Assembly: GCA_037834085.1 (NCBI GenBank)
Contig: JBBMKC010090414.1
Location: forward strand, 1 to 27,405
DNA length: 27,405 nucleotides
Reading direction: 5' to 3'
Source: Bipalium vagum
Taxonomy: Eukaryota; Platyhelminthes; Tricladida; Geoplanidae
Under the pieces are notes generated by a model. The model had not been told where the DNA came from. It saw only the letters and a list, made by a program, of their open reading frames with translations, and ran no database searches. Position numbers and translations under genes: made by a program. Of this stretch, positions 20,115 to 27,405 are shown piece after piece; the stretch's first letter is position 1, and each line of letters starts with the position of its first letter.

Positions 20115-20715
20115 TTAAAAATTCTTACGTTTACTCTTAATATTAAAACAATACCACAATAAAGAAAACAGTGCAAAATTTTACAAAGGAGCAGAAACAC
20201 TGTTCACATTACGTTTTCGTGTTTATGCATAAAAATTTTTTAGTTTGATTATATTTATATTTGTAAGGTGCATATTTAGTTTTCTTGAGGGATATTGTTT
20301 AATAAAAAAAGACTTGCGACAATTCTGAGACTTAGAATTTGAAAGTGAACCGTTTTTTGAGTCCTTTGTATTTTATTTTATTAATCTTTCACAAGGAACT
20401 TTTCTATTACACGACTACTTAAAGGTTTGGAAACCCATGACGAAAAATGGAATTTGAATATCCCAGTCTTATACAACTGGTTTTATTTTTTTCATTTAAT
20501 GATTTTGGTGTGCTTGGTGTCTTAATTACTTGCTTAATCAAAATTACAAACAATTTAAGATATTAATAAGTCTCAAACATTAACTGAATTAAAATGGAAA
20601 CAAACGATCCAAAATATCAGCAAGACCGACAGCAACATTGGAGTCAGTGATGGGAAATGTATTAAAAAGAGCACAAATTTGCGAAGACTCTCTGGTGGTC
20701 AACATTTAAAGGGGT
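20115..20715. other. Stretch without recognised gene
   Basis: AT-rich sequence with no convincing coding region. I see no RNA gene or terminal repeat. Confidence 0.4.
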
Positions 20716-20717
20716 TC

Positions 20718-21042
20718 CTGCTTAATCTATTAAATATTTTTATCTTATTCCTCAATCTTACATAAGCTCAGTTCACTAATTACTTTTACTTGCAATTGAT
20801 TTAAATGTTTCTTTTCAATCATTGTCTTGTTGTATAGAAATCCTTAAGTCAAAATTACTTAATTTATTTATACATTTCTCCACATTCATCACACCAACGA
20901 CTCACCGAAAACAAGACAGCGTAATTGATCACGAAATAAATAAGTGACTGTTTGCCTTTAATATTCAAATATTAAACAAAGTAAAAATTAAAATCAAACA
21001 AATCAATTATCTGAAATCGAAAACCCAATCGAAGTTCCAATC
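20718..21042 (+). repeat. Dispersed repeat, copy B
   Basis: This is the diverged partner of 6500-6815, in the same orientation and with the same order of shared blocks (AATGTTTCTTTTCAATC, AAATCCTTAAGTCAA, TTGATCACGAAATAAA, ATTATCTGAAATC). It lacks the long T/A runs of copy A in places. It is non-coding and of unknown class. Confidence 0.6.
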
Positions 21043-21059
21043 GAAGTTTTCATCTGAAG

Positions 21060-22270
21060 AATTCTTTGTCCATTGATGTTCTTCGTCGTCTTTATTAATA
21101 TATATCTTAATACACAATCATGAATTTTTACTATTTTAACCATTTTACACATTTATTTATATTGAAAACAAGGAAGAGGTTTCTAAGAATCTTGTGGGGT
21201 CCCCGACTCTTTATCATTTCGGTTGGATTGTCCAGAGCTAACCCTCCAAAATCTGTGGTGGCTTAAGCAGAGAATGTTTAATATTTTAAGTAATATATCA
21301 TTTCATTCACAATCCTAAACGAATTCTTTCGTTTACAATGGTGGAATCCCGTTACCCGATTTCCTCAAGAATGTATTCATACTGGTGATTGAATTCTGAG
21401 GGAAGATTAACACCTGGAACCCATGTGTTCAGTTTCCATTGTTATCCTAACTATTCCCACACCGCATTCACTCACACATGAAAAAGTTTTGGTATCCATT
21501 GTTATAATTTTACATATTACCACGTTTTTTTACATTTCAAATCTGAAAGGGAATGGAACGCGAAAGGAAAGAAACCAACATTTTCCGGTCTTTATCCAAC
21601 AAATATGGCATTATATCATTTTCTACAGCATCTCACATATAATCGCTCTGAAATGAAGAAAAAAGGGAATATATCCCATCCTTCGGTTACATTGTGAAAG
21701 CGATTTCGACTGAAATTTTATCAGCGCTATTCGAAAAGTAATCTTAAATGAACAATTATTATTATATTATAAATGAACGCTTTATTATACGTATCGATGC
21801 TTTAGCCACAAGAAATAATAAAAGGTGCAATAAGGAGAACATTTGAAAGATTCTGGATGACAACATTCGATTAGAGCCAAAAGGAAAGTCAACAGATAAG
21901 ACTTGTTATTAATTTCCCTAACTGTAATACAACAACATTTTAACCTTTATTTTGACATTGTAAAGTTCTGTTTTGACAAAACTAACGAGCCAGCCTCGTC
22001 AATAAGAAATACCTTATTTTCGGAAACTTGGGGTGAAATTTTGATATGGTTTTTTGCATATAAAAGGTCGTCCAAAACGTTTACGGGCAGTATGAACAAT
22101 GAATAATAAAGCAGGAGTAACTTTTTAAAAAAATACATTATTATCACAGTGAGGATGTTTATATTAAATATATATTGTTAGGATCTATTAACACCACTAA
22201 CATAATATCGATGTTACATAAATTAATCAATGAAATTATGAATCACCACCATAATTTTAATCTTTGTTTA
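21060..22270. other. Stretch without recognised gene
   Basis: Several short open frames (for example 21423-21656 and 21903-22106) lack recognisable domains and have chance-like composition. No RNA genes or terminal repeats are recognised. Confidence 0.4.
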
Positions 22271-22279
22271 GTTGCTTTT

Positions 22280-22417
22280 ATGGAAATGTCAAATGAAAAA
22301 ATTGCAATTCGAGTCTTGCTACGTCACTACTGGAAGAAAGATTTTTCTGCCGAGAAAACAGTTGCAGAATTTGAAGAAGCTTATAATCAATATTTTGCTT
22401 CCAAAGATCGTGATTAG
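22280..22417 (+). mobile_element. Mariner N-terminal HTH fragment
   Basis: From an ATG at 22280 the frame reads MEMSNEKIAIRVLLRHYWKK and then DFSAEKTVAEFEEAY. This resembles the first helix-turn-helix of mariner transposases (MEN.EKIAIRVLL.HYWK.G.SA..A). It stops after 45 codons, and no catalytic part follows. The open frame extends upstream to 22175 from a TTG, but that part is not mariner-like. Confidence 0.5.
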
Positions 22418-22554
22418 TTTATAAATTTGGATTCTATATTTGAACAGCGATTTCCACTTTCAGGAAGATTATAAACAGGTTTCAGTGTATCGCTAAATTC
22501 AGAAATGGTTTCATTAATAAAGTCGCTTTGAAGACTTTTATTTGAAACTCTTTT

Positions 22555-22710
22555 TCACAACATTGTTGCAATACTTCCTTCTCTATGATGTGCCGTAGTC
22601 CTCTTAGTATTAATTATCTCCGAAATCTTTGATATGGATTTTCGTGCAAGGAACAGGTTAATAATTCTTTTTCTATCAGCGTCACTTGTTCCTACATTCT
22701 TTGTAGCCAT
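22555..22710 (-). mobile_element. Transposase N-terminal HTH fragment
   Basis: The minus strand has an ATG-started 51-codon frame with DADRKRIINLFLARKSISKI followed by SEIINTKRTTAHH. The pattern of a basic start, an R..II.L...RKSI..I motif and a second TKRTT helix is that of Tc1-like transposase or related HTH domains. A possible continuation in another frame (SDFINETISEFSDTLKPVY) lies just downstream. It faces the mariner fragment at 22280-22417 on the other strand. It is dead or truncated. Confidence 0.4.
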
Positions 22711-22714
22711 ATGA

Positions 22715-24030
22715 TTAGCTAATTACCTTCATTTTAAAAATATATTTGAAGTATAAATAAATAAATCGCTTACTTTAAAGAATGTCGAAATTAAACTTTA
22801 CAGTCAAAAAAGGAGGGGTAACGAAAAATATAAAGTCACAGGGTATTTGGTAATTTACTGGTACTTTTCTTGTTAGAAAATGAGGGAAAATATAGTCAAA
22901 ATATTGGGAAAAGTGCTACTTACGGTCAACATCCAATCCCAAATGTTTTCATTAATAAATATCGAAAAAACCCAATTTGGTTTTAATATTTTCAATTTTA
23001 TGAATACTGAACAGTTTTTCCACTACTATGATGGTTTTTATTCAATTTTCAATTTTTTCATTGATTATTGATTTTTCATTATTAATTTTGCAATGCGTCA
23101 ATTTTTAATTTTATTAATTTTATGATTTTGTTTTATAAATTTTCCATTAGAGTATTATTTTAATAATATCTTTGGTTAATATATAAACTAGATGCCTGAA
23201 ATTTTGAAGGTCGCCTATCGTTTATATAAAGTAAATTTTATAAATTTGGAAAATTTTTTAATTTATTAAATTCAGAGAACGAAATACGGTCCTCTTTAGG
23301 GCCACATTTCATGATTGTTGATAAAAATTTTGACCTATTTCTGACCGACCAGCAGCTTTAAAGAACAGCTTCACTATGCCGATTCTAGCAGTCAGCTTTG
23401 AGTTACTGGCGAGTTACTCTTTCTCAGAGATGGAACCCTTACAAATGTAAATGGATAAAAATGATAAATTGAAAATAATATTTAAAATTAAAAAAAACAA
23501 GGAAAAAGATAAAATAGAAAAATTACCATTTTATCAAATTTTTAAGGTTTCCAAGTTTATTGCTCACATAAAACAATTTTCCTTTGACATTTGAAACTCT
23601 TATTCCTAATTAAGAAAAGAACTTATCAAAACATACCGAGCGTCTAAAGGCGAGCAGAATTTCAAATTAACGAGAATTTTAAATTGCGATTTAATAATTG
23701 ATTTAGTTCAAATAAACAAATTTGCAAAAATAAATGTAATATTTCTTTAAATCTTTTTACTTATTTCTCTTTTGGTCAAAAGAATTTAAAACCTTTTTAT
23801 TTAATATGAATAAAATAACATATGAATATTTCTGTTGGGTTTCCAAAACAAGTCCACCAGAGACGTTTATTAAAATTGTTGTGAAAGGGTTATTGGAAAA
23901 CAAAAATGTAGGAAAATTGCATTTGTTATTAAAGTTTGAAATATTAATATCAACCAATGAAAAGTTAATATTTGAATCAATTTTGATTGGTCTATTTTAA
24001 TATTTTATATTTTTATAGGGATACAGAGTA
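22715..24030. other. AT-rich stretch upstream of lectin-PAN gene
   Basis: No gene is recognised. Open frames at 22880-23071 and 23757-24000 have chance-like Asn/Ile/Phe composition. A TTTTTATAG at about 24010-24018 is a possible splice acceptor for a 5' UTR exon of the following gene. Confidence 0.4.
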
Positions 24031-24051
24031 AGCTTGTCTCATTTTCATGTG

Positions 24052-24784
24052 ATGAAATGGTTTCGGGTAATTATTTATTTCTCTTGGTTAATGTATGAAG
24101 TGCGATTATTTTGTGAGAAACCCTTTTCCCTCTACAATAATACTTGTATGTTTATCACAAATGAAACTTTAAATTTCTGTGGAGCATGGAAAATATGCAC
24201 CGACAATCATGGGCGTTTGCCATTGTCGAAAGAAATACGATATTTCAAACCTGGATCAAAGAATGTTTCATATCACACGAGTATCAATGATCTTTTAAAT
24301 GAGAGATATATGAATAAAAGTGGATGGGTTCAGGCGGATAGGAGTGAAATGAAGGATATTGATCTATGGAGAAAGACTGAACCAAATAGCGAAAAAGAAG
24401 ATTGTGTTTTTTCTCGTTTAAATAGAATCGGTGATGGTTCCTGCAGATATAACCAAAGTGTTCTTTGCGTTTATGAAGAAAATGAGATTACTCATTCAAG
24501 ACGGTTCAAGAGAGGTTTGGAAAATATTTTTAATGAAAATTTTGAAGAAGGTTGTTACGAGAGATATAAAGACGTAAATGATCTGGAATGTTCAATGAGG
24601 TATATCGATTGATTCTATCATCAGTCTTTAAATCTATGTCATATTTAGATGCCTGTTGCACCAATTTTGCAAATCATTCTATGTATCAGATGTGTCTGAA
24701 ATGTCCTGCGTTTTGTCTATTTACGTTGATAGTTCATTACCAAGATCATACAGAAAATCTGGAACATGGTCAAGATTTAATTAA
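24052..24784 (+). CDS. Secreted C-type-lectin-like and PAN-like protein
   Basis: I read two exons, 24052-24599 and 24649-24784, separated by a 49-bp GT-AG intron, for a 227-aa product. The ATG at 24052 begins a signal-peptide-like MKWFRVIIYFSWLMYEVRLF; the frame upstream starts with TTG. A C-type-lectin-like domain spans about 21-140. Six of its cysteines (C21, C32, C49, C118, C131, C139) fit the long-form pairing; C43 is extra. It retains a sugar-binding type EPN at 110-112, before EDC, but lacks the usual WND. RRFKR at 150-154 could be a furin-type site. The C-terminal part has C168, C180, C184, C190 and C203 in the pattern LECSMRCLLHQFCKSFYV...SC, like a PAN/apple module. Without the intron the frame ends at 24612, just after ECSM. 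The protein may act in extracellular carbohydrate or protein binding. The second exon could have further introns. Confidence 0.6.
24600..24648 (+). other. Predicted 49-bp intron
   Basis: It begins GTATATCG and ends ATATTTAG. Splicing restores AGA (Arg) across the junction and brings three more cysteines into frame in a PAN-like spacing. This is an inference from frame and motif; no transcript is available. Confidence 0.5.
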
Positions 24785-24999
24785 AAGAAAAACCTAATGG
24801 TTAGGTGAAAGTCAAATACAACTTTATCACTACTTTTAAGCCTGTTCTCTTAATTATATATTTTAGTGGAAATATAAAACATTGAGAGATTACTTTTTGG
24901 TAACCCACAGGAGAATTGAATCATCAATTTCTGAAGAAGGATTAAATATAAGTTTGGTTAGTTAGAGACCCATCCCTTCAAATCATAAGACCGCTAGAG

Positions 25000-25001
<2 letters not shown>

Positions 25002-25066
<65 letters not shown>
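25002..25066. repeat. TAA/ATA trinucleotide microsatellite
   Basis: About 21 uninterrupted copies of a TAA trinucleotide in a row, so this tract is probably length-variable between individuals. Confidence 0.95.
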
Positions 25067-25067
<1 letters not shown>

Positions 25068-25140
25068 TTTTTCAAATTTTTGATGTAAAATAATCGAGGG
25101 TTCAGGAAAATGAACGGTTGAAGCCAACACCGAAGCCCCA

Positions 25141-25254
25141 ATATCGAATATCGAATAAACGTAATTTGATTTTGATTTTTTTCAATTTGATGAATATTAA
25201 ATATCGAATATCGAATACTGCAATATCACAATATCGAATAACGAATATCGAACA
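25141..25254. repeat. ATATCGAAT-type short repeat cluster
   Basis: ATATCGAATATCGAATA occurs at 25141 and again at 25201, with further ATATCGAA, AACGAATATCG and ATATCACAATATCG variants to 25254. A 40-bp T-rich spacer separates the two groups. It is a decayed tandem repeat with a unit of 7 to 9 bases. Confidence 0.75.
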
Positions 25255-26094
25255 TTAAAAAAAATTTGATTTTTTTAATGAAACACTTTGTGACCATATT
25301 CGATGGATTTTTTGATGTGTTCAATTCGTTTAAGATCATCTTTTGGCTTCTTTTTTCCGAAGGGGTTTCGTAAGCAGCCTTATCAGCCCCAACAGGTCTT
25401 TTCACCAGTCATCGGCAGTAAATTGGAAAGGATTAAAAAGAAAATAAAGAAATTTACCTGGTTTTCTTCGCCAATCTTCAGCTGTGCATAAAAACCGTAT
25501 GAAAGAAATCCATCGTCTTAACTGCGTCTAAGAGGAACTTTTTATAACTCCCTCAGTCCATCACCTAAGAGATGTTTCTAAATTACCCTATACCCTAAAT
25601 CAAAAAAGCAAACAATATCACAGTACAAAAACTAAAAATAAGACCTAGTCCTTGTGTTTTTATCGAAACATACTAATAGATGTTCTTATTGTATTGAGTT
25701 CTTATAAATAGTTCTTCCAGGAAAATCATAAAAATTAAATTAATCATAAAAAAATCCTTTATTAACGCACCACCTTAAAAGATTTTCAATAAAAGTAAAA
25801 AGGAAATTTCCATCTCACTGCCCTAACCCTTGTCACCCTCCTACCTTGAGCCTTGCAATCTGGATAATTCAGGATATTGATATGTAGATGCGTGAATGCG
25901 TGAATGCGTCCGGATACAATTACTTGATTCATTCATTGAGAGTTACTTATTAACAATTTTTGTTCTCAATCCATGAGCCTTGGGTGTCAAACTACTTCGG
26001 GCCATTAGGCAATCCCATGTGTAATCCTATCCTGAACCGTGGAAAGAATTACGATTTAATATAAATATATAAATCAAAGATAAAAATAGGGATA

Positions 26095-26515
26095 CTATAG
26101 AGATATTTTTTGCTCTAAACTCGTTAGAGATTTTGCAGAAATCAACTGCACATTGGACAATGAAAAATGGAGGATGCTTGGCTCTAGCCTGAGATTTCGT
26201 TGGGGACTGTTGAGATATTTTGTGACTTTCGTCAATACCTCTAATAGCTCCCTCTCACCATCATGACAGTTTCCTGTCATGGGGTCCAACAGATATGCAG
26301 CACCAGAAGATTTGTCAGCCAAGAAAAACAACCAGCGCTCCGCATTCCAATGAACTGGCCAGACTATTTTTTTCCAGTGAAAAAGACTAGCGGAAGGGAA
26401 TAGTCGATAGAATTCTCCTAGCCTGTTTTGAATCAAGGCTATAGCCGGTCCGGATTGTACATAGGTGATGTTATCATCATCTTCTAAATTGGTCTGAATG
26501 AAAACTTCTATTGCC
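26095..26515 (-). pseudogene. Ulp1-like (C48) cysteine protease fragment
   Basis: The minus strand reads VWPVHWNAERWLFFLADKS followed by GAAYLLDPMTGN. This matches the Ulp1/SENP (peptidase C48) and adenain-like core: a beta strand leading to the catalytic His (PVHW...RW), a hydrophobic strand, and the Asp of YLLDPM. Before it lies VQSGPAIALIQNRLGEFYRL. The usual QxDxxxCG block with the catalytic Cys is not clear in the same frame. Such proteases remove SUMO-like tags when host-encoded, but copies are also carried by several kinds of mobile and virus-like elements. I cannot tell which applies here. It appears broken. A coding-looking repeat lies beyond its 5' side on the same strand. Confidence 0.5.
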
Positions 26516-26857
26516 CTCCTTCCAAGTCATTCCATATTCTTATCCGCTTCCGTAATTACCGTTTCTAGTAACTAGGTGGTGAAGGAAGATGGCTTTCTTT
26601 CTGGTGCATCCTTGTGTGATTCCAAATTACGAAAAAAACATTTCTGTTAAGGATCATCGCACATAGGCACTGATAAATGAGACTAACCATGTGTTTTTCA
26701 TGATAAAGGCACCTTCGCGCACGATTTGGGGTACTTCTTTGTACATTTTGCACATTGTAGCTCATGTCTCAAACATCATATTTTCGGAAAGATTGCTGTC
26801 GGATAGGTCCATTGAATCTTTAACATGATCCTTCAGACTCTCCTGTCTTTTAGTCGT

Positions 26858-27175
26858 CTACCTTTTCGAACGTCTAGTATTTTGGTCATTGACCACTCCG
26901 CTGGTGTCAGAGGATTTTTTCGTCCCTTTTACAGGACAACCGAATTCACAAAATTTAGAAACCCCATCCGTAGCGGGGTTTGGTTTCGTCCTTTTTACAG
27001 GACTACCGAATTGGCTTTTAACAGCAATCCTATCGGTATCAGAGTTATTTTCCGTCTCTTTTACAGGTCTCCCGAATGTTTTGTCTCCTTCGGTGTTGGA
27101 GTGTGATGATAACCCATGAAAAAGGTCGGAGTCATCATCTCTAATAATAGAAATATATTGAATTATGTTTTTATT
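26858..27175 (-). CDS. Coding-looking frame with three 22-residue repeats
   Basis: One minus-strand frame is open for 106 codons without a clear start. It reads an acidic lead (IIRDDDSDLFHGLSSHSNTE), then three tandem 22-residue units, then a basic end (TRRSKR). Each unit starts FG-x-PVK-x-T, followed by a Ser/Asp/Thr-rich part: FGRPVKETENNSDTD, FGSPVKRTKPNPATDG, FGCPVKGTKKSSDTSG. The unit length is exactly 66 bases, and the variation between units falls mainly within the unit's second half. The composition suggests a disordered, perhaps nuclear, segment. It lies 5' of the C48-like fragment on the same strand and may belong to the same gene or element. I do not recognise it. Confidence 0.4.
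   Translation of the reverse strand, partial: NKNIIQYISIIRDDDSDLFHGLSSHSNTEGDKTFGRPVKETENNSDTDRIAVKSQFGSPVKRTKPNPATDGVSKFCEFGCPVKGTKKSSDTSGVVNDQNTRRSKR
26879..27076 (-). repeat. Three-unit 66-bp tandem repeat
   Basis: The core TTTTACAGG-AC-ACCGAA recurs at 26927, 26993 and 27059 on the plus strand, exactly 66 bases apart. Units run 27011-27076, 26945-27010 and 26879-26944. Period and frame agree, since 66 is divisible by 3. Confidence 0.85.
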
Positions 27176-27179
27176 TTAA

Positions 27180-27405
27180 TTATTAGAATCTATTTCTCCT
27201 ATAGAGTCGATTAGTGGGTGCCCACTAGCTGTAGGTCTCCTTGTCCTACCTATTAAACTTATAATGTCATAATCTATTTCTTCTAATTTATTATTAGTAT
27301 CTATAGGGTAAATATTAATGTAATTTTTATATCGCTGTTCTTATTGCTATTATCTATAATGTTATTATCAACAATGGTGGTTTAAGTTTATTATTATTAT
27401 TATTA
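27180..27405. other. Window end, partial
   Basis: The minus strand reads EEIDYDIISLIGRTRRPTAS and then GHPLIDSIGEIDSNN in the frame of the repeat-bearing stretch, which suggests that related coding sequence continues past the window edge. The last 30 bases are a TTA-type simple repeat. Confidence 0.3.

Larger units (their letters stand above)
24785..26090. other. Repeat-rich stretch without recognised host gene
   Basis: It holds a TAA microsatellite (25002-25066) and an ATATCGAAT-type repeat cluster (25141-25254), both listed separately. The plus-strand frame at 25303-25491 has no recognised domain. On the minus strand the same area reads RFLCTAEDWRRKPGKF, which I cannot assign. Confidence 0.4.

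Noticed and set aside
21184-21210. AAGAATCTTGTGGGGTCCCC compared with AAGATTCCACGAGGCCCC near 6480 as an extension of the dispersed repeat
   Set aside because: The order relative to the repeat is different and the match is short, so it is probably chance.
25303-25500. RFLCTAEDWRRKPGKF on the minus strand as a further copy of the unnamed repetitive family
   Set aside because: The match is limited to a few residues and lacks the diagnostic RFHQDI and DYCW blocks.

Overview
The window looks like nuclear DNA from a small-intron, strongly AT-rich invertebrate animal. Three things point that way: an achaete-scute type bHLH gene, a TPPP/p25-alpha gene and secreted or membrane genes with animal domain types; at least one probable 49-bp GT-AG intron; and many decayed animal transposons (mariner, Tc1, Merlin, a LINE, LTR elements). 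The phylum cannot be fixed from the sequence. One repeat family recalls arthropod genomes, while Merlin and one secreted gene family recall flatworms or molluscs, so this is left open.

Layout. 1-3.3 kb is AT-rich filler with an unrecognised broken open stretch and a dead mariner copy. 3.4-5.4 kb holds two minus-strand genes: an achaete-scute-like bHLH factor and TPPP. 5.6-11.9 kb is a repeat zone: a mariner fragment, a dispersed repeat, a broken element of an unnamed repetitive protein family split by an 830-bp LTR-like insert, and a Merlin fragment. 12.8-13.5 kb carries an intact four-pass membrane protein gene with claudin-like features (plus strand). 13.9-16.3 kb has a possible small cysteine-rich terminal exon and two transposase scraps. 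16.8-17.6 kb is an intact secreted-protein gene (minus strand). 17.9-20.1 kb is a dense transposon graveyard (mariner end, Tc1, Gypsy-like RT, LINE RT, second copy of the unnamed family). 20.7-22.7 kb has the second copy of the dispersed repeat plus mariner and Tc1-like N-terminal scraps. 24.05-24.8 kb holds a secreted C-type-lectin plus PAN-like gene with the small intron. 25-27.4 kb has simple repeats, a Ulp1/C48-like protease fragment and, beyond it, a coding-looking 66-bp tandem repeat on the same strand.

The host genes show no operon or shared pathway; they are separated by repeats, and each probably has its own promoter. No clear new system is visible. The best leads are the lectin-PAN gene, the secreted 270-aa protein, the 66-bp/22-aa repeat next to a C48-like fragment, and the LTR nested inside the unnamed repeat family. 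All homology statements come from memory of family motifs; no search was run.
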